A DNA stretch of 64,000 nucleotides, taken from assembly GCF_026167665.1 (NCBI RefSeq), contig NZ_CP098740.1, positions 2,604,001 to 2,668,000 of the forward strand, written 5' to 3'. Shown in pieces: positions 27,026-36,312 of the stretch. The notes under the pieces were generated by a model that saw only the letters and a program-made list of their open reading frames with translations, made no database searches and was not told the DNA's origin. How positions within the stretch are numbered: position 1 is the first letter of the stretch; every line of letters begins with the position of its first letter. The DNA comes from Streptomyces drozdowiczii. GTDB lineage: Bacteria; Actinomycetota; Actinomycetes; Streptomycetales; Streptomycetaceae. Made by a program: the position numbers and the translations under genes.

Positions 27026-28780
27026 GTGCGCAAGGTGCTCATCGCCAACCGTGGCGAAATCGCTGTTCGTGTTGCCCGGGCCTGTCGGGACGCGGGTATC
27101 GGCAGCGTGGCCGTCTACGCCGATCCGGATCGTGACGCTCTGCACGTCCGTGTGGCCGACGAGGCGTTCGCTCTGGGCGGTGACACCCCGGCGGCCAGTT
27201 ATCTGGACATCGCCAAGGTGCTCCAGGCTGCCGAGGACTCGGGGGCGGACGCGGTCCACCCGGGTTACGGCTTCCTCTCGGAGAACGCCGAGTTCGCCCA
27301 GGCGGTGCTGGACGCGGGTCTGACGTGGATCGGCCCGCCGCCGCACGCGATCCGGGATCTGGGTGACAAGGTCGCCGCCCGTCATATCGCGCAGCGTGCC
27401 GGTGCCCCGCTGGTCGCGGGGACCCCGGACCCGGTGGCGGGTTCGGCGGAGGTCGTGGCGTTCGCGGAGGAGCACGGGCTGCCGATCGCGATCAAGGCGG
27501 CGTTCGGTGGTGGCGGGCGCGGGCTGAAGGTCGCCCGCACGCTGGAGGAGATCCCGGAGCTGTACGACTCCGCGGTGCGTGAGGCGGTCGCGGCGTTCGG
27601 GCGCGGGGAGTGCTTCGTGGAGCGCTACCTCGACAAGCCGCGGCATGTGGAGACGCAGTGCCTGGCCGACACGCACGGCAACGTGGTCGTCGTCTCGACG
27701 CGTGACTGCTCGTTGCAGCGCCGGCACCAGAAGCTGGTGGAGGAGGCTCCGGCGCCGTTCCTGTCGGACGCGCAGAACGCGGAGCTGTACGCGGCGTCGA
27801 AGGCGATCCTGAAGGAGGCCGGCTACGTCGGGGCCGGGACGGTGGAGTTCCTGGTCGGGATGGACGGCACGATCTCCTTCCTGGAGGTCAACACCCGCCT
27901 GCAGGTGGAGCACCCGGTGACCGAGGAGGTCTCGGGTATCGACCTGGTGCGTGAGATGTTCCGGATCGCCGACGGTGAAGCGCTCGGGTATGAGGACCCG
28001 GTCTCGCGTGGTCACTCCTTCGAGTTCCGGATCAACGGCGAGGACCCGGGCCGCGGCTTCCTCCCGGCCCCCGGCACGGTGACGCGGTTCGAGGCGCCGT
28101 CGGGTCCGGGCGTGCGCCTGGACGCGGGCGTGGAGTCCGGCTCGGTCATCGGCCCCGCCTGGGACTCGCTGCTCGCGAAGCTGATCGTGACGGGTGCGAC
28201 CCGTGAGCAGGCGCTCCAGCGCGCGGCGCGCGCCCTGGCGGAGTTCCAGGTGGAGGGGATGGCGACCGCGATCCCGTTCCACCGCGCGGTCGTGACGGAT
28301 CCGGCGTTCACCGCGGACCCGTTCCGTGTCCACACGCGCTGGATCGAGACGGAGTTCGTCAACGAGATCAAGCCGTTCGCCGCTCCGGCGGAGGCGGAGG
28401 CGGATGACGAGTCCGGCCGCGAGACGGTGGTCGTGGAGGTCGGTGGCAAGCGCCTGGAGGTCTCGCTGCCCTCCTCGCTCGGGATGAGCCTGGCCCGTAC
28501 CGGTCTCGCTGCGGGTGCCAAGCCCAAGCGGCGCGCGGCCAAGAAGTCCGGCTCGGCCGTCTCCGGCGACACCCTGGCCTCCCCGATGCAGGGCACGATC
28601 GTGAAGATCGCCGTCGAAGAAGGCCAGGAAGTCAAGGAAGGCGACCTCATCGTCGTCCTGGAAGCCATGAAGATGGAGCAGCCGCTCAACGCGCACCGCT
28701 CCGGCACCGTCAAGGGCCTGGCCGCCGAGGTCGGCAGCTCGATCTCCTCGGGTGCCGTGATCTGCGAGATCAAGGACTGA
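27026..28780 (+). CDS. accA2: acyl-CoA carboxylase alpha subunit (biotin carboxylase plus BCCP)
   Basis: Carboxylates its own biotin with ATP and bicarbonate, then serves beta subunits such as PccB. 584 residues: biotin carboxylase domain ([22 protein letters not shown]-grasp loop [29 protein letters not shown]) to about residue 450, a linker, and a C-terminal BCCP with the biotinylated lysine in EAMKMEQPL (about residue 549). The GTG start follows AAGGAGGGA. Known streptomycetes carry near-identical alpha subunits (AccA1/AccA2); the choice of A2 rests on context. A strong hairpin follows. Confidence 0.95.
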   Translation: MRKVLIANRGEIAVRVARACRDAGIGSVAVYADPDRDALHVRVADEAFALGGDTPAASYLDIAKVLQAAEDSGADAVHPGYGFLSENAEFAQAVLDAGLTWIGPPPHAIRDLGDKVAARHIAQRAGAPLVAGTPDPVAGSAEVVAFAEEHGLPIAIKAAFGGGGRGLKVARTLEEIPELYDSAVREAVAAFGRGECFVERYLDKPRHVETQCLADTHGNVVVVSTRDCSLQRRHQKLVEEAPAPFLSDAQNAELYAASKAILKEAGYVGAGTVEFLVGMDGTISFLEVNTRLQVEHPVTEEVSGIDLVREMFRIADGEALGYEDPVSRGHSFEFRINGEDPGRGFLPAPGTVTRFEAPSGPGVRLDAGVESGSVIGPAWDSLLAKLIVTGATREQALQRAARALAEFQVEGMATAIPFHRAVVTDPAFTADPFRVHTRWIETEFVNEIKPFAAPAEAEADDESGRETVVVEVGGKRLEVSLPSSLGMSLARTGLAAGAKPKRRAAKKSGSAVSGDTLASPMQGTIVKIAVEEGQEVKEGDLIVVLEAMKMEQPLNAHRSGTVKGLAAEVGSSISSGAVICEIKD

Positions 28781-28793
28781 CCCGCGTCTTCCC

Positions 28794-28839
28794 CGCCGGT
28801 GCCCCGGTCATGTCGTCGGACGTGACCGGGGCACCGGCG
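28794..28839 (+). terminator. hairpin terminator after accA2
   Basis: Perfect 17-bp arms CGCCGGTGCCCCGGTCA and its reverse complement around a 12-nt loop, 13 bases after the accA2 stop. Confidence 0.75.
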
Positions 28840-28920
28840 CATTCGGGGGACGGGGGCCGCCCGCGCGATGGCATCCTGGAGACCGGGGAGACAGGCCGGG
28901 GAGACAGGAGGGACCGCACC

Positions 28921-29541
28921 ATGGCGATGAGCACGGCAGGGGCACCGGCCCGGCCCATGCGTGCCGACGCGCGGCGCAACTACGCCCGGCTGCTGGCGGA
29001 GGCCCGTACCGCTTTCGCGGAACACGGCACCGACGCGTCCCTGGAGGACATCGCCCGGCGCGCGGGGGTGGGCATCGGCACGCTCTACCGCCACTTCCCG
29101 ACCCGGCACGCGCTGATGAGCGCGGTCTTCCAGGAGGCGGTGACCGCCCTGATCACCCGCTCCCGCGAACTGGCCGGCTCGGACCGGCCGTGCGCGGCGC
29201 TGGTGGAGTGGCTGGGCGCGATCGTCACCCATGCGGGTGAGTACCGGGGCCTCGCCCAGGCGCTCATGTCGACGTGCCGCGACGAGAGTTCGGCCCTGGC
29301 CCGCTGCAACACCCCCCTGCGCGAGGCGGGTTCGGCCCTCCTGGCCCGGGCCCAGTCGGCGGGCACGGTGCGGCAGGACGTCTCGATAGACGACCTGATG
29401 CAACTGACGAACGCGATCGCCCTGGCGGCGGAACAGAGCCCGGACGACCCGGACCTGGCGAACCGCCTGCTGAAGCTGACGCTACGGGGGCTCACTTCAA
29501 GCCCCTCCGACAGCGCCGAATCAAGCCCCTCCGGCGATTGA
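28921..29541 (+). CDS. TetR family transcriptional regulator
   Basis: 206 residues. TetR DNA-binding domain at about 17-65 (ARLLAEARTAFAEHGTDASLEDIARRAGVGIGTLYRHFPTR, seen in parts). The C-terminal ligand domain has TetR_C-type features. The last residues, ESSPSGD, and the stop codon are supplied by a copy of the dispersed repeat, and a partial duplication just before it gives SSPSDSA, so the original tail was probably overwritten. The start at ATG 28921 is preceded by AGGAGGGA. Target unknown; the neighbourhood suggests acyl-CoA metabolism. Confidence 0.88.
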   Translation: MAMSTAGAPARPMRADARRNYARLLAEARTAFAEHGTDASLEDIARRAGVGIGTLYRHFPTRHALMSAVFQEAVTALITRSRELAGSDRPCAALVEWLGAIVTHAGEYRGLAQALMSTCRDESSALARCNTPLREAGSALLARAQSAGTVRQDVSIDDLMQLTNAIALAAEQSPDDPDLANRLLKLTLRGLTSSPSDSAESSPSGD

Positions 29542-29572
29542 GGAGCGGGGGTCCGGGGGCAGCGCCCCCGAG
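29511..29572. repeat. dispersed CGGCGATTGAGGAGCGGGG repeat, copy 3
   Basis: TCAAGCCCCTCCGGCGATTG, then AGGAGCGGGGGTCCGGGGGC and a closing CGCCCCC arm. It contains the TetR stop codon and ends against the DeoR stop codon. Confidence 0.75.
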
Positions 29573-30531
29573 CTACCGCCGCCGCAGGTCCGCCACCCGC
29601 GCCCGCTCCCGATCCCGCTCACCGGCCGCCCCCGGCTCCCCGAGCGCCCGCAACGGCTGCCCCTGGGTACGCCGCTGCCCGGGCAAGGGCATCTCGCGCC
29701 TGGCGGGGGGCCTCCCCCCGCCCCCGGATCCGCGGCCCCCGCGGCGGTCCCACTCCCCGCGACAGCGATCCGTACGCCCTGATCCGCCAACGCCTGCAAC
29801 TCCGCCGCCGACCGATCGTCGTGCGCGGCGGGTTCGTCCGTCACCAGATGGGTGATGAGATCCGTCGGCACGGTCTGGAACATCGTGTCGGAACCGAGCT
29901 TCGTGTGGTCCGCGAGGACCACCACCTCCGCCGCGGCCTGCACCAGCGCCCGGTCCACGCTCGCGGAGAGCATGTTGGACGTGGACAGCCCGCGCTCGGC
30001 GGTGAGCCCGCTCCCGGACAGGAAGGCGCGGGAGACCCGCAGCCCCTGGAGGGACTGCTCCGCCCCGCTGCCCACGAGGGCGTAGTTGGAGCCGCGGAGG
30101 GTGCCCCCGGTCATCACCACCTCCACCCGGTTGGCATGGGCCAACGCCTGGGCGACGAGCAGCGAGTTGGTGACGACGGTCAGGCCGGGGACGCGCGCGA
30201 GCCGGCGGGCCAGCTCCTGCGTGGTCGTACCGGCACCGACGACGATGGCCTCGCCCTCTTCGACGAGGCCGGCGGCCATGTCGGCGATGGCCGTCTTCTC
30301 CGCGGTCGCGAGATGGGATTTCTGCGGAAAGCCGGACTCCCGCGTAAAACCGCCCGGCAAGACCGCACCGCCATGTCGGCGGTCGAGGAGTCCTTCTGCC
30401 TCCAGTGCCCGCACGTCCCGCCGTACGGTCACTTCGGAGGTCTGGACGACGCGGGCGAGCTCACGGAGCGATACCGCCCCGTTGGCGCGCACCATTTCGA
30501 GGATCAACTGACGACGTTCTGCAGCGAACAC
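29573..30531 (-). CDS. DeoR family transcriptional regulator, 3' end frameshifted
   Basis: N-terminal DeoR helix-turn-helix (RRQLILEMVRANGAVSLRELARV, TSEVTVRRDVRALEAEGLL) and a DeoRC sugar-phosphate sensor domain with VGAGTTTQELARRL and LADHTKLGSDTMF. After QALADQGVRIAVAG the frame passes G6 and C6 runs at 29705-29719; one missing base there sends it into the repeat. Restored, it ends in LPGQRRTQGQPLRALGEPG and ADLRRR with a TAG at 29573-29575, giving about 318 residues. The GTG start at 30531 lacks a strong ribosome binding site. It could sense a (deoxy)ribose phosphate and control the nearby deo genes, but that is inference. Confidence 0.82.
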
Positions 30532-30660
30532 GAAACTGACAGTAACGTGACCGCGCGAGACTTTTCAGCAGTTTGCGCCGATTAGCAGAAGTTGTACATG
30601 CAGGCGGTCACCAAGTGATATAGGAGACCGCCTTGTTGTCCTCTCCTGATCGAAGGGGGG

Positions 30661-32099
30661 TCACGCCCCGCCCGTGCGCTTACGGCTGTGCAACTGGCGG
30701 GCCACTTCGGCGATCGATCCCGACAGGGACGGGTACACAGTGAAGGTGTTTGCGATCTGGTCGACCGTCAGATTGTTGTCGACCGCGATCGAGATCGGAT
30801 GGATCAGCTCGCTCGCCCGGGGGCGACCACGCAGCCGCCGACCACGATGCCGGTGCCGGGGCGGCAGAAGATCTTGACGAAGCCGTCCCGGATGCCCTGC
30901 ATCTTGGCGCGCGGGTTGCGCAGCAGCGGCAGCTTGACGACCAGCGCCTCGATCTTGCCCGCGTCGACGTCCGCCTGGGTGTAGCCGACGGTGGCGATCT
31001 CCGGGTCGGTGAAGACGTTGGAGGACACCGTCTTGAGGTCCAGCGGGGCCACCGCGTCGCCCAGGAAGTGGTACATCGCGATGCGGCCCTGCATGGCGGC
31101 GACGGAGGCGAGCGCGAAGATGCCGGTGACGTCACCGGCCGCGTAGACGCCGGGCGCGCTGGTACGGGAGACCTTGTCGGTCCAGATGTGCCCGGAGTCC
31201 TTGAGCCGGACGCCGGCCTCCTCCAGGCCCATGCCCGCGGTGTTCGGGATGGCGCCGACGGCCATCAGGCAGTGCGTGCCGGAGATGACCCGGCCGTCGG
31301 AGAGGGTCACCTCGACCCGGTCGCCGACGCGCTTGGCGGACTGGGCGCGGGAGCGAGCCATGACGTTCATGCCGCGCCGCCGGAACACGTCCTCCAGGAC
31401 GGCCGCCGCGTCGGGGTCCTCGCCGGGCAGCACCCGGTCGCGGGACGAGACGAGCGTGACGCGCGAGCCGAGGGCCTGGTAGGCGCCGGCGAACTCGGCA
31501 CCTGTCACACCGGAACCGACGACGATGAGTTCCTGCGGCAGCTCGTCGAGGTCGTAGACCTGGGTCCAGTTCAGGATGCGCTCGCCGTCCGGCTGCGCGT
31601 CCGGGATCTCCCGGGGGTGCCCGCCGGTCGCGATCAGCACGGCGTCCGCGGTGAGCGTCTCCTCCGTACCGTCGGCGGCCGTGACGACGACCTGGCGGGA
31701 GCCGTCGGCGGCCTGGAGGCCCTCCAGACGGCCGCGGCCGCGCATGACGCGGGCGCCGGCGCGGGTGACGGATGCGGTGATGTCGTGGGACTGGGCGAGC
31801 GCCAGGCGCTTGACGCGGCGGTTGACCTTCCCCAGATCGACGCCGACCACACGCGCGGCCTGCTCTATGTGCGGGGTGTCGTCCGCGACGATGATGCCCA
31901 GCTCCTCGTACGAGGAGTCGAAGGTGGTCATCACCTCGGCCGTCGCGATCAGGGTCTTCGAGGGCACGCAGTCGGTGAGGACGGACGCGCCGCCGAGGCC
32001 GTCACAGTCGACGACGGTCACCTCCGCGCCGAGCTGGGCGCCCACCAGTGCCGCCTCGTACCCGCCGGGTCCGCCGCCGATGATCACGATCCGGGTCAC
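30661..32099 (-). CDS. NAD(P)H-quinone dehydrogenase, LpdA-like flavoprotein, 3' end frameshifted
   Basis: FAD-dependent pyridine nucleotide-disulfide fold: IVIIGGGPGGYEAALVG at the N-terminus, second Rossmann motif IVVGSGVTGAEFAGAYQALG, and APGVYAAGDVTG. The redox motif region reads GGASVLTDCVPSKT, so the first cysteine of the CxxxxC pair is absent, as in mycobacterial LpdA, a quinone reductase. Frame is lost at the G5 run 30819-30823 (VVAPGRAS, stop). With one added base it reads PRASELIHPISIAVDNNLT and ends ARQLHSRKRTGGA at 30661, about 479 residues. The GTG start at 32099 follows GAGGCGG. Confidence 0.85.
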
Positions 32100-32359
32100 G
32101 AAAAGTCCGCCTCGCGTTTCTCGTCCCACGGCCGTCTGCTGTCCCGGCCGGGGTCCGGGGGATCGCCCCGGGGGAATGCAGTACGTACTTCATTGTCCCG
32201 CACGCGCCAAGGTGCTTCTCCCCGGGGCCCTCCATACGTGCGCCGGGGCGCACGGCGCACGGACCCGGCGGACCCGGCCGCCCCGTTCGCGCCTCCCCTC
32301 GGGGGGCGTTCCTCACAGGAACCGGCATGCCCGCCGCCACCTCCCGTACCCTCGATCCC

Positions 32360-32797
32360 ATGTCGCTCTACGCCGCGTACGCCGGCAACCTCGACGCGCG
32401 GCTGATGACGCGCCGCGCCCCGCACTCACCGCTGCGCGGCACCGGCTGGCTGAACGGCTGGCGGCTGACCTTCGGCGGGGAGCAGATGGGCTGGGAAGGC
32501 GCGCTGGCCACCGTGGTGGAGGCGCCCCGCTCCCAGGTCTTCGTCGCCCTGTACGACCTGGCCCCCATGGACGAGGACTCCATGGACCGCTGGGAGGGCG
32601 TCGGCCTCGACATCTACCGGCGCATGCGGATCCGGGTGCACACCCTGGACGGCGAGGAGCCGGCCTGGATCTATGTGCTCAACGGTTACGAGGGCGGCCT
32701 GCCGTCCGCCCGCTATCTGGGCGAGATCGCGGACGCGGCCGAATCGGCGGGCGCGCCGCACGACTACGTGATGGAACTGCGCAAGCGCCCCTGCTGA
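32360..32797 (+). CDS. gamma-glutamylcyclotransferase-like protein
   Basis: 145 residues of the GGCT (BtrG/AIG2-like) fold. The substrate loop YxxYGSNL appears as YAAYAGNLD, and the body contains RGTGWLNGWRLTFGG and YVLNGYEGGLPSARYLGEI. The catalytic acid Glu is probably in the WEGVGLD segment, which I cannot verify. It would act on gamma-glutamyl amines or peptides. The ATG at 32360 is the usual start for the family. Confidence 0.8.
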   Translation: MSLYAAYAGNLDARLMTRRAPHSPLRGTGWLNGWRLTFGGEQMGWEGALATVVEAPRSQVFVALYDLAPMDEDSMDRWEGVGLDIYRRMRIRVHTLDGEEPAWIYVLNGYEGGLPSARYLGEIADAAESAGAPHDYVMELRKRPC

Positions 32798-32865
32798 GGA
32801 GTCCGGCCGCCGGACCGATTGTCGGAACACACGAACGATTGCCGCAAGACTCTGTGCAGGGGCAT

Positions 32866-32877
32866 CTACGCGCGTAG
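32866..32877 (+). promoter_or_regulatory. CTACGCGCGTAG operator upstream of deoD
   Basis: Perfect 12-bp palindrome 25 bases before the deoD GTG. Identical sites precede deoC (36291) and add (47530), with a one-base variant at deoA (61895). See findings. Confidence 0.7.
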
Positions 32878-32902
32878 GGATTCAGCGGTTACGCTCATCC
32901 GC

Positions 32903-33727
32903 GTGAACGCATCACTTATTCCGGACCACATCCAGGGCGACCCGCACGCCGCCGCCGCCGACGCCGCCGCCCGCCTGCGCGAGCTGACCGGTGCCGAGAC
33001 TCACGACGTCGCCCTCGTGATGGGCTCCGGCTGGGCGCCGGCCGCTGCCGCGCTCGGCGTTCCGGCGGCCGAGTTCCCGGTGACGGCCCTGCCCGGCTTC
33101 CCGGCGCCCGCCGTCGAGGGCCACGGCGGCACGATCCGCTCGCACGTCATCGGCGACAAGCGCGCCCTGGTGTTCCTCGGCCGCACGCACTACTACGAGG
33201 GCCGCGGCGTCGCCGCCGTCGCGCACGGGGTCCGTACGGCGGTCGCCGCGGGGTGCCGGACGGTCATCCTCACGAACGGCTGCGGCGGCCTGCGGGAGGG
33301 CATGCGCCCCGGGCAGCCGGTCCTGATCAGCGACCACATCAACCTCACGGCGGCGTCGCCGATCATCGGCGCCAACTTCGTGGACCTCACCGACCTGTAC
33401 TCGCCGCGCCTGCGCGCGCTGTGCAAGGAGGTGGACGAGACGCTCGAAGAGGGCGTGTACGTCCAGTTCCCCGGCCCGCACTACGAGACCCCGGCCGAGA
33501 TCAACATGGTCCGCGTGATGGGCGGCCACCTGGTCGGCATGTCCACGGTCCTGGAGGCGATCGCCGCCCGGGAGGCGGGGGCGGAGGTGCTGGGCCTGTC
33601 CCTGGTGACGAACCTGGCGGCGGGGTTGAGCGGGGAGCCGCTGAACCATGAGGAGGTCCTTCAGGCGGGGCGGGATTCCGCGACGCGGATGGGGTCCCTG
33701 CTGGCGCGGGTGCTGGACCGGATCTGA
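32903..33727 (+). CDS. deoD: purine-nucleoside phosphorylase
   Basis: Phosphorolyses purine (deoxy)ribonucleosides to base and (deoxy)ribose-1-phosphate. 274 residues of the trimeric PNP class: VALVMGSGWAP phosphate loop, GRTHYYEGRG, TNGCGGLREGMRPGQ, YVQFPGPHYETPAE and GMSTVLEAIAAREAG with the base-binding region LVTNLAAGL. The GTG start at 32903 has no Shine-Dalgarno sequence, and a conserved palindrome is very close upstream, so a short or absent leader is possible. Strict naming would be punA/deoD. Confidence 0.94.
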   Translation: MNASLIPDHIQGDPHAAAADAAARLRELTGAETHDVALVMGSGWAPAAAALGVPAAEFPVTALPGFPAPAVEGHGGTIRSHVIGDKRALVFLGRTHYYEGRGVAAVAHGVRTAVAAGCRTVILTNGCGGLREGMRPGQPVLISDHINLTAASPIIGANFVDLTDLYSPRLRALCKEVDETLEEGVYVQFPGPHYETPAEINMVRVMGGHLVGMSTVLEAIAAREAGAEVLGLSLVTNLAAGLSGEPLNHEEVLQAGRDSATRMGSLLARVLDRI

Positions 33728-33735
33728 CCGCCGTT

Positions 33736-33828
33736 TCGGGGGCGCTGCCCCCAAACCCCCGCTCCTCAAACGCCGGAGGGGCTTACCCGTAAGCCTCGCC
33801 GGCGTTTGAGGAGCGGGCTCCGGGCAGC
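33736..33828. repeat. inverted pair of the dispersed repeat, large hairpin between deoD and the mutase gene
   Basis: Two facing copies: CCCGCTCCTCAAACGCCGG (33758-33776) and CCGGCGTTTGAGGAGCGGG (33799-33817), a perfect 19-bp stem extended by the inner GGGGCTTAC/GTAAGCCTC. It will fold into a strong hairpin and probably terminates deoD transcription. Confidence 0.8.
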
Positions 33829-33862
33829 ACCCACCCCGCCCACCGCACACGAAAGGCACCCC

Positions 33863-35509
33863 GTGACGACACCCCCGGACCTCCTCGCCCGCGCCAGCGC
33901 CTGGCTGGACGAGGACCCCGACCCCGACACCCGCGAAGAGCTCGCCAAGCTCCTCGCCGCCGAGGACACCGCAGAGCTGACCACCCGCTTCGCGGGCACC
34001 CTCCAGTTCGGCACCGCCGGACTGCGGGGCGAGCTGGGCGCGGGCCCGATGCGCATGAACCGCTCCGTGGTCATCCGTGCCGCCGCCGGCCTCGCCGCGT
34101 ACCTCAAGGACCAGGGGCAGGCCGGCGGTCTCGTCGTCATCGGCTACGACGCCCGCTACAAGTCCGCCGACTTCGCGCGGGACACCGCCGCCGTGATGAC
34201 CGGCGCCGGCCTCCGCGCGGCGGTCCTCCCCCGCCCGCTGCCCACCCCCGTGCTCGCGTACGCCATACGGCACCTGGGCGCCGTCGCCGGTGTCGAGGTG
34301 ACCGCCAGCCACAACCCGCCCCGCGACAACGGCTACAAGGTCTACCTCGGCGACGGCTCGCAGATCGTGCCGCCGGCGGACGGCGAGATCGCCGCGGCCA
34401 TCGCGGCGGTCGGCCCGCTGGACACCGTCCCCCGCCCGGAGACCGGCTGGGAGACCCTGGGCGACGAGGTCCTGGACGCGTACCTGGCCCGTACGGACGC
34501 CGTGCTCGACGCCGAGTCGCCGCGCACCGCCCGCACCGTGTACACCGCGATGCACGGCGTCGGCACCTCCATGCTCACCGCCGCGTTCGACCGGGCCGGC
34601 TTCCCGGCCCCGGTGCTCGTCGCGGAGCAGGCCGAGCCGGACCCCGCGTTCCCCACCGTGGCCTTCCCCAATCCGGAGGAGCCCGGCGCGATGGACCTCG
34701 CGTTCACCACCGCGCGCCGCGCAAACCCGGATCTCGTGATCGCCAACGACCCGGACGCGGACCGGTGCGCCGTGGCCGTGCCGGACCCGGCGGCGGACGG
34801 CGGCTGGCGGATGCTGCGGGGCGACGAGACCGGCGCACTGCTGGCCGCGCACCTGGTGCGCCGGGGCGCCACCGGCGTGTTCGCGGAGTCCATCGTCTCG
34901 TCCTCGCTGCTGGGCCGGATCGCCGAGAAGGCGGGCCTGGGCTACGAGGAGACCCTGACGGGCTTCAAGTGGATCGCCCGCGTCGAGGGGCTGCGTTACG
35001 GGTACGAGGAGGCGCTCGGCTACTGCGTGGACCCGGAGGGCGTCCGCGACAAGGACGGCATCACGGCCGCGCTGCTCGTCGCCGAACTCGCCTCCGTACT
35101 GAAGGAGCGGGGCCGCACGCTGCTCGACCTGCTGGACGACCTCGCGCTCGAACACGGGCTGCACGCGACCGACCAGCTCTCGGTGCGGGTCGAGGACCTG
35201 TCGGTCATCGCGGACGCGATGCGCCGCCTGCGCGAGCAGCCGCCGGCCGCCCTGGCGGGGCTGCCCGTGACCTCGGCGGAGGACCTGTCGCGGGGCACGG
35301 ACCGGCTGCCGCCGACCGACGGGCTGCGCTACACGCTGGACGGCGCCCGGGTGATCGTCCGCCCGAGCGGCACCGAGCCGAAGCTGAAGTGCTACCTGGA
35401 GGTCGTCGTCCCGGTCGGCTCCCCCGACGCGCTGCCGGCGGCCCGGGCCAGGGCCGCGGAGCTGCTGACCGGCATCAAGCGCGACCTGGCGGCAGCGGCG
35501 GGCATCTGA
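33863..35509 (+). CDS. phosphosugar mutase (alpha-D-phosphohexomutase superfamily), possible phosphopentomutase
   Basis: 548 residues with the four superfamily sites: phosphoserine loop TASHNPPRDNGYK, metal loop DPDADRCAV, sugar loop EEALGYC and phosphate loop RPSGTEPKLK. Length and site sequences resemble the PGM2/YhxB-type group, whose human member acts mainly on pentose phosphates. The gene lies between deoD and deoC, where a phosphopentomutase is required to convert (deoxy)ribose-1-phosphate to the 5-phosphate, and no deoB is seen in the window. Phosphogluco- or phosphomannomutase remains the alternative. The GTG start follows AAAGG. Confidence 0.88.
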   Translation: MTTPPDLLARASAWLDEDPDPDTREELAKLLAAEDTAELTTRFAGTLQFGTAGLRGELGAGPMRMNRSVVIRAAAGLAAYLKDQGQAGGLVVIGYDARYKSADFARDTAAVMTGAGLRAAVLPRPLPTPVLAYAIRHLGAVAGVEVTASHNPPRDNGYKVYLGDGSQIVPPADGEIAAAIAAVGPLDTVPRPETGWETLGDEVLDAYLARTDAVLDAESPRTARTVYTAMHGVGTSMLTAAFDRAGFPAPVLVAEQAEPDPAFPTVAFPNPEEPGAMDLAFTTARRANPDLVIANDPDADRCAVAVPDPAADGGWRMLRGDETGALLAAHLVRRGATGVFAESIVSSSLLGRIAEKAGLGYEETLTGFKWIARVEGLRYGYEEALGYCVDPEGVRDKDGITAALLVAELASVLKERGRTLLDLLDDLALEHGLHATDQLSVRVEDLSVIADAMRRLREQPPAALAGLPVTSAEDLSRGTDRLPPTDGLRYTLDGARVIVRPSGTEPKLKCYLEVVVPVGSPDALPAARARAAELLTGIKRDLAAAAGI

Positions 35510-35516
35510 CGGGAGC

Positions 35517-35541
35517 GGCGGGGCGGCCGGGCCGCCCCGCC
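35517..35541. terminator. hairpin between the mutase gene and the PH-domain gene
   Basis: GGCGGGGCGGC / GCCGCCCCGCC, 11-bp perfect arms, 3-nt loop, between convergent genes. Confidence 0.7.
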
Positions 35542-35547
35542 CGCGTC

Positions 35548-36186
35548 TCAGGCCGTCGCGCCGAGGACCACGAGCAGCACCGCGCCGACGACGGCCGGGG
35601 CGATGACCTCGTACGCCCAGCGCACCGAAGCGGTGGGGGCGCCGGGCGCGGGCTTGTCGCCGGCCCGCTCGGACAGCTCGCGCAGGTCCGCGACGGTCTG
35701 GTCGGCGGCCGCGGTGCGGGCCTTGGTGTTGCGTACGTCGGCGATCGTGGACGTACGCCGGTACGGGTCGTCCAGCGCCTGCCGGGACTGCTGGCGGGCG
35801 GCCTTCTTGCGCTGCCGCAGCGATACGGGGACGGCCCAGAGCTGGAACTTCGTGCCGTCGTGCGTGAAGAGTTCGCTCGAATACCCGGCCCGTACGTCGG
35901 CCACGTCGCTCCACGGCAGCGTGATCGTGCGGAACGGGTTGCGGATGCGGATGCGGGCGTCGTTCGCGGCGACCAGCGGGCGCAGCGTGAAGGCGACGAT
36001 CACGGGCACGGCGGTCAGCATCCCGGCGAGCGCCATCCACGGCACCCGGCCGTCGCCCCGGAGCACGGCGTCGCCGCCGATCCCGCAGACGAGCACGAGG
36101 AGCAGGACGCCCCCGGCCAGCCCGGCGGGCGACCGGAAGGTCCGGTCGGCATAGGTGGGCTCGTCGGCAGGCGTGGGGCTCGTCAT
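35548..36186 (-). CDS. PH-domain membrane protein
   Basis: 212 residues. Two membrane spans near the N-terminus (AGGVLLLVLVCGIGGDAVL and MALAGMLTAVPVIVAFTL) flank a short loop, then a bacterial PH-like domain (IRIRNPFRTITLPWSDVADVRAG, TKFQLWAVPVSL) and, after a basic stretch, a C-terminal span (VIAPAVVGAVLLVVLGATA). Such proteins are frequent in streptomycetes without known function. It is divergent from deoC, sharing the region with the palindrome at 36291. Confidence 0.82.
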   Translation of the reverse strand: MTSPTPADEPTYADRTFRSPAGLAGGVLLLVLVCGIGGDAVLRGDGRVPWMALAGMLTAVPVIVAFTLRPLVAANDARIRIRNPFRTITLPWSDVADVRAGYSSELFTHDGTKFQLWAVPVSLRQRKKAARQQSRQALDDPYRRTSTIADVRNTKARTAAADQTVADLRELSERAGDKPAPGAPTASVRWAYEVIAPAVVGAVLLVVLGATA

Positions 36187-36290
36187 GAGCCCGATTGTGC
36201 CTGACGCGGCGCGGGGGCGCGGTGGCGGCCGACGCGCGGGGGCGCGGAGGGCGGGGGATGCGCGGATGACCTGGGTCCCTGTACAGGTCG

Positions 36291-36302
36291 CTACGCGCGT
36301 AG
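36291..36302 (+). promoter_or_regulatory. CTACGCGCGTAG operator upstream of deoC
   Basis: Perfect 12-bp palindrome 10 bases before the first deoC start codon. A second palindrome, CCTGTACAGG, lies just upstream at 36278-36287. Confidence 0.7.
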
Positions 36303-36312
36303 ATATGCTCAT

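Noticed and set aside
33736..33828. Possible CRISPR-like repeat unit
   Set aside because: Only two inverted copies without spacers of constant length; the element is dispersed through the window.
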